DNA of 33,998 bases, from positions 1 to 33,998 of the forward strand of contig CAJUMU010000020.1 in the NCBI GenBank assembly GCA_910587675.1, in the 5' to 3' direction. Under the pieces are notes generated by a model. That model did no database searches. It worked only from the letters and a program-made list of their open reading frames with translations, and was not told the DNA's origin. A program made the position numbers and the translations under genes. Positions within the stretch are counted from its first letter, which is position 1, and each line of letters starts with the position of its first letter. Shown one piece after another: positions 26,563-33,756 of the stretch. The DNA comes from an uncultured Alistipes sp. GTDB taxonomy: Bacteria; Bacteroidota; Bacteroidia; Bacteroidales; Rikenellaceae.

Positions 26563-26653
26563 GAAAATAATACGCTTTTCCGCAAAAACTCGCGTATTCG
26601 CGTCGAATTTCGGTCTGTTCGCCGCGGTCGGACGACAAATCGGCGGCAGGGTG

Positions 26654-26683
26654 TTGCGAATATCGCTTTTTTTGTTATATTTG
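26654..26683 (+). promoter_or_regulatory. Promoter of the duplicated lipoprotein/membrane operon
   Basis: TTG (26654-26656), a 19-nt spacer and TATATTTG (26676-26683) form a complete Bacteroidota promoter 17 nt before the ATG. The spacer begins with the small inverted repeat GCGA-ATA-TCGC (26656-26666), which could bind a regulator. Confidence 0.7.
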
Positions 26684-26700
26684 TTGAAAATTACCGACCC

Positions 26701-28227
26701 ATGAACTTCAAATCGATTACGGTGGCCGCGGCTGTCGCGCTTCTGGCATCGTGCGCGGGGTGTCCCGACCGAGCCGCGAGAAGCATCGACTTCCCGCCTC
26801 CGATCTTTCCCGACTATACCGACGTGACCGTGCCGTGCAACATCGCGCCGCTCAATTTCATGATAGACGACGCCGACTTCATCCGCGCCGAGTTTTTCGC
26901 CGTCGCCGAATCCGACGGCATTGCGTCGCCCTCCCCCGAGTCCTTTACTGAATCGCCGCGGTTGGCGGTCGAGGGGCGTCGGGGCTTGGTCGACATTCCG
27001 ATCGACGAGTGGCGCGCGCTGCTCGACGCCAACCGCGGCCTCACGCTGGCCGTGCGCGTGTCGGCGTGGGGCGAGAATTATCCCGACGGGGTGTGTTACG
27101 CCCCCTTCGCCATCTGCGTCTCGGCCGATCCCATCGACGGGTGGGCGGCCTACCGATTGATGGAGCCCGGGTACGAGGGGTGGTTGCAGATGGGCATCTA
27201 CCAGCGTGATCTGTCGACATTTACCGAGAAGGTGCTCGTCGACAACTCGGTGAACGGCATGGGGTGCGTCAATTGCCACTCGTTCTGCGACTGGTCGCCC
27301 GATCGGATGATGTTCCACTCACGCAGCGACGGGGGCGGCACGGTGTTTTGGCAGGACGGCGAGGCGAAGAAGGTGAACCTTGCGGGCCTCGGCCCCAAGA
27401 AGCAGGGCACCTATCCCAAGTGGAATCCGCGCGGGCGTTACGTGGCCTACTCTTCGAACGAGACTTACCAGACCTTTTACGCCAAGGACCGTCAGGTGAA
27501 CGAAACTTTCGACACAGCGTCGGATATCATCATTTACGACACCGAATCGGGTAAGGTGCTGACCGACGACCGCTTCCTGACGCCCGAGCGTTGGGAGAGC
27601 TATCCCGAGTGGACTCCCGAGGGCGACTTTCTGCTGTTCGCCTCGGCCGAGGGGGTGAATATGCCCGCCGAGCGGCGCGACCTGCATTACGATCTGCTGC
27701 GCGTGCCGTTCGACCGCGAGACGGGGCGGTTGGGCGAACGGGTCGATACGCTCTACAATTCGCGTCTCGACGGCGGCAGCGCGGCCTACCCGCGCGTCTC
27801 GCCCGACGGACGTTACCTGATGTACACCCGCGCCCATTACGGCACTTTCCCCGTGTGGCACAAGGAGGCCGATTTGGCGATGATCGATTTGCGCGACGGC
27901 TCGGCCGTGGATGTCTCGGCGTTGAACAGCGATTGCAGCGAGAGCTATCATTCGTGGTCGTCGTCGGGCCGCTGGGTGGTCTTCGCGAGTCGTCGGCTCG
28001 ACAACCGTTACGCCCGCATGTTCATAGCCCACGTGTCGCCCGAGGGGGTGTGCGGCAAGCCGTTCCTGCTGCCGCAGCGCAATCCCGAGCACAACATGTG
28101 GCGTCTGAAGTCGTATAACATCCCCGAGCTTGTGAAGGGCGAGGTGAAATTGCCGAAAGAGCGGCTGCGCGAGTTGCTGGACGCTCCCGTGGCGAACAGG
28201 GCGGTCGTCGGCAGGGCGGTCAATTGA
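26701..28227 (+). CDS. CxxCH heme-c / PD40 beta-propeller lipoprotein, copy 1
   Basis: This 508-aa predicted lipoprotein has a signal MNFKSITVAAAVALLASC with the lipobox Cys at C18. A beta-rich N-terminal domain of about 150 residues follows. One heme-c motif, C189-V-N-C192-H193 (GCVNCHSF), comes next, and then at least four PD40/TolB-like blades (YPKWNPRGRYVAYSSN, YPEWTPEGDFLLFASA, YPRVSPDGRYLMYTRA, HSWSSSGRWVVFASRR). It should be exported, lipid-anchored and carry one covalent heme. Relatives are often labelled TolB-like or cytochrome-c-related, without a known role. The open frame extends far upstream, but promoter, signal peptide and copy 2 fix the start here. It is the first gene of a four-gene operon. 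Confidence 0.85.
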   Translation: MNFKSITVAAAVALLASCAGCPDRAARSIDFPPPIFPDYTDVTVPCNIAPLNFMIDDADFIRAEFFAVAESDGIASPSPESFTESPRLAVEGRRGLVDIPIDEWRALLDANRGLTLAVRVSAWGENYPDGVCYAPFAICVSADPIDGWAAYRLMEPGYEGWLQMGIYQRDLSTFTEKVLVDNSVNGMGCVNCHSFCDWSPDRMMFHSRSDGGGTVFWQDGEAKKVNLAGLGPKKQGTYPKWNPRGRYVAYSSNETYQTFYAKDRQVNETFDTASDIIIYDTESGKVLTDDRFLTPERWESYPEWTPEGDFLLFASAEGVNMPAERRDLHYDLLRVPFDRETGRLGERVDTLYNSRLDGGSAAYPRVSPDGRYLMYTRAHYGTFPVWHKEADLAMIDLRDGSAVDVSALNSDCSESYHSWSSSGRWVVFASRRLDNRYARMFIAHVSPEGVCGKPFLLPQRNPEHNMWRLKSYNIPELVKGEVKLPKERLRELLDAPVANRAVVGRAVN

Positions 28228-28258
28228 TCGGCGAGCGCGAATTCGTAAAAACTGTTTT

Positions 28259-29758
28259 ATGAAAAAGATAATCATTACCCATACGGCCTTGGCGGCGCCT
28301 TTGCTGTTCGTGTTTTGGCTGACGGCCTATCCCCACACCATGCGGTGGATGGAGGAGTACTCGTTCTTCAGCGCGCTGCCCGATTTTCTGCATCTTCAGG
28401 TGCGGCTGCCCGCCGATGCGGTGAAGTATGCGGGGGCGTTCCTGCTGCAATTCTACCGTTGGCCCGTCGCGGGCGCGCTGTTGCAGACGCTCTTCGCGTG
28501 GATAGTGTTGATGTGCGCCGACGCGGCGGCCTATCGGTTGCTCCGTCGCGAACGGCTTATGTGGGCGGCTTTCATTCCGACGGCCGCGTTCGTGGCCATG
28601 CAGTGCGGTTACCGCGATCTGGAAAGATCGCTGCTGTGGTGCTTGTGGGCCGCGGCGATCGCCATCGTGGCGCGCATCTTCGTGCGTCGCCCCGACGACG
28701 AGGCATTCCGCGCTCCCGCGGCTCCCGCGGCGAAGCCCGTGAAAAAGGGACGCGACGTGAAGAAGAGGGAACGCAGGTCGCATGCGGGCGCGGTGAACAT
28801 CCTTTGCCGTTACGGGTTACCGCTCGCCGTGTTGGTCGCGGGCATGTATGTCTCGTTCGCGGATGATGAGTGCCTCGTTCGCGAGCGCATACACCGAGTA
28901 GAGCATTTGGCCGAGGTGAAGGAGTGGGATCGCATTCTGGAGATCGTCACGCCCGAGGCGTCGGCCGAGGATCCCGTGCGTCGTCGTTACGCGCTGCTGG
29001 CGCTCTCGGAGACGGGGCAGCTTGCCGACCGCATGTTCGAGTACGGCATCGAGTCGCCCGACGATTTCTTCTTCCCTCACAGCGCCGATTTCATAGGCAT
29101 ATTCTTCAATTCGGTATTCTATGAGAATCTGGGTATCGACAACGAGGTGGTGCATTTGATGTATCAGCTCAACCAGCACTCCCCGTTCGGATTTTCGTTC
29201 CGCACGCTGCGGCGCATCGCCGACGTATGTCTGCGTCAGGGCGATGCGGTGTTGGCCGAGAAATATTTGAACATACTGGCCGGTTCGACATGCAACGGTG
29301 GCTGGGTGCGCTCGCGGATGAAGCGGCTCGACGATCTCAAGTCGGGCGCGGTGCGTTCCGATGCCTTCGTGGCGGGCGACCTCTGCGTGGGGTCGCAGTC
29401 GGAAGCTCCCATATTGATGGATATGTACAACCTCTCGAAAGCCGAGCCCGACAATCGCAAGTATGTCGATCTGCTGCTGTGCGGATTCCTCTCGGCGGGT
29501 CTTCTCGACGACTTCGAACGGATATTCGCCGAGTTCGCGCCCCGCTTCTATGCCGATGCGGAGCGGTTGCCCGCGCATTACGAGGAGGCGTTGCTGCTTA
29601 TCTCGCTGCGCAATCCCGAGCTGGCGAACGGCTACAAGATCGACCCCGCGAAGGCGCGCGAGTTCGGACGCTTCTCGCAACTCATGAACAAGGGGTTGCG
29701 CGGCGCCGTGAAGCAGAATTGGCCGAATACCTTTTGGTCGTATCTCTATTGCGAATAG
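28259..29758 (+). CDS. Polytopic membrane protein, DUF6057-like, copy 1
   Basis: This 499-aa protein has about five predicted transmembrane helices in its first 200 residues: near 4-22, 60-95 (one or two), 98-115, 120-138 and 176-194. A lysine/arginine-rich linker (KPVKKGRDVKKRERRSHAG) precedes the last of them. The C-terminal 300 residues are soluble, alpha-helical and repeat-like (LALSETGQLADRMFEYGIE, LRRIADVCLRQGDAVLAEKYLNIL), which suggests TPR-like packing. I associate it with the DUF6057 type of Bacteroidota; its function is unknown. It starts 31 nt after lipoprotein copy 1 and ends 3 nt before copy 2. Strict pairing suggests the two products act together at the envelope. Confidence 0.8.
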   Translation: MKKIIITHTALAAPLLFVFWLTAYPHTMRWMEEYSFFSALPDFLHLQVRLPADAVKYAGAFLLQFYRWPVAGALLQTLFAWIVLMCADAAAYRLLRRERLMWAAFIPTAAFVAMQCGYRDLERSLLWCLWAAAIAIVARIFVRRPDDEAFRAPAAPAAKPVKKGRDVKKRERRSHAGAVNILCRYGLPLAVLVAGMYVSFADDECLVRERIHRVEHLAEVKEWDRILEIVTPEASAEDPVRRRYALLALSETGQLADRMFEYGIESPDDFFFPHSADFIGIFFNSVFYENLGIDNEVVHLMYQLNQHSPFGFSFRTLRRIADVCLRQGDAVLAEKYLNILAGSTCNGGWVRSRMKRLDDLKSGAVRSDAFVAGDLCVGSQSEAPILMDMYNLSKAEPDNRKYVDLLLCGFLSAGLLDDFERIFAEFAPRFYADAERLPAHYEEALLLISLRNPELANGYKIDPAKAREFGRFSQLMNKGLRGAVKQNWPNTFWSYLYCE

Positions 29759-29761
29759 GTT

Positions 29762-31195
29762 ATGGATGTCAGACATATAATGACGGTCGCGGTCGCTGCG
29801 CTGCTGCTCTCGTGCGGGAGCGGCGCGGACGAGGCGGCGCGCGCGGTCGACGCTCTGCCGCCGATCTATCCCGATTATGCTGGTGTGACGGTGCCGTGCA
29901 ATATCGCGCCGCTCAATTTCAAGATTCGGGGCGCCGAACGCATCCGCGCGGAGTTCGTCGCGGGCGGCGAGGCGCGTTTCGTCGCCGAGGGCCGCAAAGG
30001 GGCGATAGAGATTCCGCCGAAGAAGTGGCGCGCGCTGCTGGCCGATGCCGACGTGGCGGAGGTGCGGGTGTCGGCGTGGAGCGCGGCGGAGCCCGAGGGG
30101 GTGCGGTACGCTCCGTTCCGCATAATCGTTTCGCCCGAACCGATAGACGAGCGGATAGCCTATCGCCTTATCGAGCCCGGGTACGAGGGGTGGTTGCAGA
30201 TGGGCATCTACCAGCGCGACCTGACGAACTTCGACGAAGATGTCTTGGTCGACAATTCGGTCAACTCGACGGGGTGCGTCAACTGCCACTCTTTCCGCGA
30301 CTACTCGCCCGACGAGATGCTTTTCCATGCCCGAGGCAAGAGCGGCGGAACAGTGTTCGTGCGCGACGGGCGCATGAAGAAGGTCGATCTGGCGTCTACC
30401 CCCCCCCTCCGTCAGGGTGTATATCCCATGTGGAATCCGCGCGGACGCTATGTGGCCTTTTCGACCAACGACACGGCGCAATCATTCTTCGGCGGACACG
30501 GGCAGCCCATTGAGGTTTACGACCAGAGTTCCGATCTGATGATATACGACACCGAGACGGGGCGGATGCTCACCGACGAGCGTTTCTTCTCCGATGCGCG
30601 GTGGGAGACCTTTCCCGCATGGTCGCCCGACGGCGCGACGCTCTATTTCTGTTCGGCCGAGCCGCGTAGCATGCCGCTCGACCGCGAGTCGGTGCGTTAC
30701 GATCTGTTGCGCGCGGAGTTCGATTTCGCGACGGGCGCGCTCGGCGAGCGTGTCGACACGCTCTATGATTCGCGCACGGCGGGAGGTAGCGTCTCTTTTC
30801 CGCGCGTCTCGCCCGACGGACGCTATCTGATGTACACCCGCGCCGATTACGGCACCTTTCCCGTGTGGCATGCCGAGGCCGACTTGGCCGTTATGGATCT
30901 GTGCGACGGTTCGGAGGTCGACGCTTCGGCGTTGAACAGCGACGAGGCCGAGAGCTGTCATGCGTGGTCGTCGTCGGGGCGTTGGGTGGTGTTCGCGAGC
31001 CGCCGCGAGGACGGCCGCTACACGCGTCTGTATCTGGCTTCCGTGTCGCCCGACGGAGAGTTCGGCAAACCTTTTCTGCTGCCGCAGCGCAATCCCGACC
31101 AAAATGCGTGGCGTCTGAAATCGTATAACGTTCCCGAGTTCGTGCGGGGCGAGGTGCGTTTGCCGCGCGGCGAATTGAAAGCCTTGTTCAAATAG
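29762..31195 (+). CDS. CxxCH heme-c / PD40 beta-propeller lipoprotein, copy 2
   Basis: This 477-aa paralogue of the 26701 gene is probably a tandem duplicate. The lipobox Cys is again C18 (VAALLLSC), the heme motif is C172-V-N-C175-H176, and the same four blades follow in order. Blocks such as GYEGWLQMGIYQRDL, GCVNCHSF, YGTFPVWH and GKPFLLPQRNP are identical or nearly so to copy 1. The N-terminal domain is the most divergent part and is shorter. A start at the next Met (residue 7) would also leave a short signal peptide. It begins 3 nt after the previous stop and is followed after 8 nt by the second membrane gene. Confidence 0.84.
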   Translation: MDVRHIMTVAVAALLLSCGSGADEAARAVDALPPIYPDYAGVTVPCNIAPLNFKIRGAERIRAEFVAGGEARFVAEGRKGAIEIPPKKWRALLADADVAEVRVSAWSAAEPEGVRYAPFRIIVSPEPIDERIAYRLIEPGYEGWLQMGIYQRDLTNFDEDVLVDNSVNSTGCVNCHSFRDYSPDEMLFHARGKSGGTVFVRDGRMKKVDLASTPPLRQGVYPMWNPRGRYVAFSTNDTAQSFFGGHGQPIEVYDQSSDLMIYDTETGRMLTDERFFSDARWETFPAWSPDGATLYFCSAEPRSMPLDRESVRYDLLRAEFDFATGALGERVDTLYDSRTAGGSVSFPRVSPDGRYLMYTRADYGTFPVWHAEADLAVMDLCDGSEVDASALNSDEAESCHAWSSSGRWVVFASRREDGRYTRLYLASVSPDGEFGKPFLLPQRNPDQNAWRLKSYNVPEFVRGEVRLPRGELKALFK

Positions 31196-31203
31196 ATGAT
31201 GCG

Positions 31204-32610
31204 ATGAGAAAAACCATGTTGCTCCATTCGGCGGTGTTGTTGCCCGCCGTGTTCGTCTTCTGGATCGCGGCCTATCCCGAGACCATGCGGTGGATGGAGG
31301 GCGTCTCCTATTTCTCGACCCTGCCCGATTTTCTGCGTTTGCAGGTGCGTTATCCGTCGGGCGCGTTGAAGTATGCTGGGGCGTTCCTGCTGCAATTCTA
31401 CCACTCGCCGATCTCGGGCGCGCTGTTGCAGACGCTCTTCGCGTGGGTGGTGATGGCGTGCGCCGACGTCGCGGTGAGGCGTATCGGGCGCGGACGCATG
31501 GCGTGGGCGGCATTCGTCCCCGTGGCGGTGTTCGTCGCGTTGCAGGGCGGCTACCGCGATCTGGAGGGGTCGCTGATATGGTGCCTTTGCTCTGTCGTCG
31601 CGGCTGCCACGGTCTGCTTGGCGACGCGTCGTGAGGTCGCGAGGTCTGTCGGGCCGAGCGTATGGTCCGTTGTGTTACCGTGTCTGCTGCTCGCCGCGGG
31701 GATGGCCTCATCTTTAGGATGCAGGGAGTTTCGCGTCCGTGAGCGCATTTACGGCGTGGAGCGCATGGCCGAGGAGGGGCGGTGGAGCGATATCCTGACC
31801 GCTGTGCCGCCCGAGGTGTCGGCGGCCGATCCCGTGCTGCGGCGTTATGCGCTGCTGGCGTTGACCGAGACGGGCCGATTGGCCGAGGAGGCGTTCCGTT
31901 ACGGGATAACATCCGCCGACGATATGTTTTTCGCGGGCAGTGTCGATGTTATCGGATGCAATTTCAACGCTTTGCTCGCGGAGTCTCTCGGTCTGGACAA
32001 CGAGGCGATACACCAGTCGTTCCAGCTCAACTGTCTCTCGACCTTCGGATGCTCGTTCCGCTCGTTGAGGCGCATAACCGACGCCTGCCTGAGGCAGGGG
32101 TATGCGGAGCTTGCCGAGAAATATATGCGTATCTTGATGCACACGTCGTGTCACGGCAGTTGGGTGCGCAGCCGCACGGGCGATCTGTCGCGTATAATGG
32201 CCGAGCCCGTTTCGGTCGCCGACGATGCCGTGCTGACATGCGCGCGCAACGCGCGGCCGCTGCTGACCGACATGGCGTGTCTGTTTCATGCGCGGCCCGA
32301 CAATCGCAAATGCGGCGACATGCTGCTGTGCGGATTGCTGGCGTCGAGGGATCTCGACGGATTCGCGGAGTTGTTTCCGCGCGTGGCGGGCGGCGCGTAC
32401 TCGCCCTCTGAGGGGTTGCCGCGGCATTACGAGGAGGCTTTGCTGCTGCTGTCGCGCCGCAATCCCGAGATATTGACCATGTTCAGGATAAATCCGTTGC
32501 GAACCAAGGAGTTCGAACGCTTCGTCGAGTCGATGGACGCCGACCGCAGGGCGCAGGCCTGCGCGATGTATCCCGACAGCTTTTGGGCCTATATGTACGG
32601 CGGGAGGTAG
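31204..32610 (+). CDS. Polytopic membrane protein, DUF6057-like, copy 2
   Basis: This 468-aa paralogue of the 28259 gene has the same opening (LPAVFVFWIAAYPETMRWMEGVSYFSTLPDFLRLQVRYP), the same AGAFLLQFY and GALLQTLFAW membrane segments, and the same helical C-terminal half ending DSFWAYMYGGR. It lacks the long basic linker found before the last transmembrane helix of copy 1, which accounts for most of the 31-residue difference. It is the last gene of the operon. Function unknown. Confidence 0.8.
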   Translation: MRKTMLLHSAVLLPAVFVFWIAAYPETMRWMEGVSYFSTLPDFLRLQVRYPSGALKYAGAFLLQFYHSPISGALLQTLFAWVVMACADVAVRRIGRGRMAWAAFVPVAVFVALQGGYRDLEGSLIWCLCSVVAAATVCLATRREVARSVGPSVWSVVLPCLLLAAGMASSLGCREFRVRERIYGVERMAEEGRWSDILTAVPPEVSAADPVLRRYALLALTETGRLAEEAFRYGITSADDMFFAGSVDVIGCNFNALLAESLGLDNEAIHQSFQLNCLSTFGCSFRSLRRITDACLRQGYAELAEKYMRILMHTSCHGSWVRSRTGDLSRIMAEPVSVADDAVLTCARNARPLLTDMACLFHARPDNRKCGDMLLCGLLASRDLDGFAELFPRVAGGAYSPSEGLPRHYEEALLLLSRRNPEILTMFRINPLRTKEFERFVESMDADRRAQACAMYPDSFWAYMYGGR

Positions 32611-32618
32611 TGCGGTAT

Positions 32619-32751
32619 GCGGTTCTTCGAACCGCGCGGGGGACGTAATCTACACGCGGCGGCCGATCCAGCGTCAGCTTTTGGTGTTACCTTTTGCACG
32701 GCCAAAAGGTAACATAATTATTAAAGGTATTTGCGGTTCTTCGAACCGCGC
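32619..32751. repeat. Direct repeat of a 19-bp palindrome-containing element
   Basis: GCGGTTCTTCGAACCGCGC occurs at 32619-32637 and again at 32733-32751. Each copy forms a hairpin (GCGGTTC with GAACCGC). The two flank a 95-nt segment holding a separate hairpin. This looks like a short interspersed intergenic repeat. Confidence 0.7.
32685..32714 (+). terminator. Terminator-like hairpin after the duplicated operon
   Basis: TGTTACCTTTT pairs with AAAAGGTAACA (11 bp) around GCACGGCC, followed by an AT-rich stretch. It lies 75 nt past the last stop codon of the operon. Without a pure U tract, its role as terminator rather than repeat is uncertain. Confidence 0.5.
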
Positions 32752-32853
32752 AGCCCTCCGCCGTCGGCGAACAGCAAGCCCACAGCCCGAAATTTGCGCC
32801 GAAAATCTCAAAAAATCCCTCGAAAACACGAAAAATAACAAAAAAAGCATGCA

Positions 32854-32889
32854 AATTGTTGTACGATACAATTATTTGTACTACTTTTG
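32854..32889 (+). promoter_or_regulatory. Promoter of the structured RNA region, with dyad
   Basis: TTG (32859-32861), a 20-nt spacer and TACTTTTG (32882-32889) give a full Bacteroidota promoter. The inverted repeat AATTGT-(8 nt)-ACAATT (32854-32873) covers the -33 box, as an operator would. No protein gene starts downstream for more than 850 nt. Confidence 0.7.
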
Positions 32890-32893
32890 GGCA

Positions 32894-33440
32894 AGCGATC
32901 CGTCGGAAAAGACGTGAATCGCATTGCTGTTATAGTAAAAGTGGCATTTTACAGTCCAACAGCAATAAGAGGATGTCCCGTCGGGTCGTTAACCACGCCC
33001 CGATTGGTAAGTACATCAAATGCACTGCGCCATGACGGGCGTGGGCCTCTTGTGTTATGAAGTTGGACGGGTTGCCACTACCTACTATAACGTAGTAATG
33101 CAAGTGCGCTTTGCAGCGCGGGCTTATCTCTTAAGTCAGGTTCACGTTTCGTCTTTTGTTGTTTTTATACGGGTCGCATAACTAAAAGGAGAGAAAGTTA
33201 TGTTACCTTTGCAAAGCAGAACGGTTCCGTAACCGTAACATATCTAAAGGTTAGGACAAACCTTTATACCTCTGACGAACTCGCGACTATTACTTCGGTA
33301 ATATGTTCTACACGGTATAATTTTGTCTGAAACCCTTGTTATGCCCCTACTTCATTGTGGGGGCGGACTTGGGCGTAAGGGCAGCTACCGTGTAAGGCTC
33401 GCGAGGCCGGTCAGAGGGGCTGCACCTGCGCCCTTTTTTT
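32894..33440 (+). ncRNA. Candidate large structured non-coding RNA (about 545 nt)
   Basis: The region runs from a good promoter to a strong intrinsic terminator and contains no credible reading frame. In order I see these helices: GCGAT/ATCGC (32895/32918) enclosing CGTC/GACG; ATTGCTGTT/AACAGCAAT (32923/32958) enclosing GTAAAA/TTTTAC; AAGAGG/CCTCTT (32967/33046) enclosing CCCGTC/GACGGG and CCACGCCC/GGGCGTGG, which cross; ATGTTAC/GTAACAT (33200/33235); TAAAGGTT/AACCTTTA (33245/33259); CCTCTGAC/GTCAGAGG (33269/33410); TATTAC-ttcg-GTAATA (33288-33303); TACACGGTA/TACCGTGTA (33309/33386). The last crosses the terminator stem. The RNase P P4 sequences, tmRNA tRNA-like ends and SRP loop are absent. 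I cannot name the family. A second -7-like box at 33204-33211 leaves open that there are two RNAs. Confidence 0.65.
33371..33440 (+). terminator. Terminator of the structured RNA
   Basis: GGGCG, AGG and GCAGC (33371-33385) pair in order with GCTGC, CCT and CGCCC (33419-33433), followed by seven T (33434-33440). The loop of 33 nt contains TACCGTGTA and GTCAGAGG, both complementary to upstream RNA. Confidence 0.8.
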
Positions 33441-33481
33441 GTGCGAAATCATTTGGGTTGATTTAATTTATACTTTTTTTT

Positions 33482-33549
33482 CGGGGCGGCGGACAACGTT
33501 CTTGTGTATACTACTTTACTAATTATTTCCGTCCGCCGCTCCGTTTTTT
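33482..33549 (+). terminator. Long-loop stem-loop 1, terminator-like
   Basis: A 13-bp stem, CGGGGCGGCGGAC (33482-33494) with GTCCGCCGCTCCG (33531-33543, one G-T pair), has a 36-nt AT-rich loop and is followed by six T. Confidence 0.6.
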
Positions 33550-33576
33550 ATAGATATCTTATTACAATAAAATATA

Positions 33577-33648
33577 AAAAGAAGCGGCACTATTGCATCT
33601 TCGATTTTCATTTGAATGTTATTTTTAATACCCAACGCCGCTTCTTTT
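33577..33648. terminator. Long-loop stem-loop 2, terminator-like
   Basis: A perfect 12-bp stem, AAAAGAAGCGGC (33577-33588) with GCCGCTTCTTTT (33637-33648), has a 48-nt AT-rich loop. A and T runs at the stem base could work in either direction. Confidence 0.55.
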
Positions 33649-33651
33649 CCT

Positions 33652-33732
33652 ACTCGTCGGACAAGGCCCGTATAGAATTGATTATTTGGAATCCCACCTT
33701 TGTACAGGGAGGCCTTGCCGACGAGTTTTTTT
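33652..33732 (+). terminator. Long-loop stem-loop 3, terminator-like
   Basis: A 16-bp stem with one bulged A joins 33652-33668 (ACTCGTCGG, A, CAAGGCC) to 33711-33726 (GGCCTTG, CCGACGAGT). The loop is 42 nt, and the stem is followed by T to 33732. It ends 24 nt before the next ATG. Confidence 0.65.
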
Positions 33733-33756
33733 AAGACTCTTTCATCCTGCAAATAT

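Noticed and set aside
25309..28227. A 972-codon plus-strand open frame running through valS into lipoprotein copy 1
   Set aside because: The first 460 or so codons are antisense to valS and give Arg/His-rich nonsense. Promoter, signal peptide and the paralogue place the real start at 26701.
33200..33232. A 10-codon frame (MLPLQSRTVP) with a GGAG upstream inside the RNA region
   Set aside because: Shine-Dalgarno sequences are little used in this phylum, and the bases are better explained by perfect RNA helices. Too short to claim as a peptide.
32894..33440. RNase P RNA, tmRNA, SRP RNA or group II intron
   Set aside because: I looked for the P4 GAGGAAAGTCC-type sequence, a tRNA-like 3' end with a T arm, an ALAA-type tag, the SRP GGAAGCAGC loop and an intron domain V on both strands. 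None is present. GAGGATGTCC at 32969 resembles P4 only superficially.
33482..33732. Integron attC sites or invertible promoters
   Set aside because: The three stems lack the paired GTT/AAC boxes of attC, have different arm sequences, and the loops contain no full promoter.
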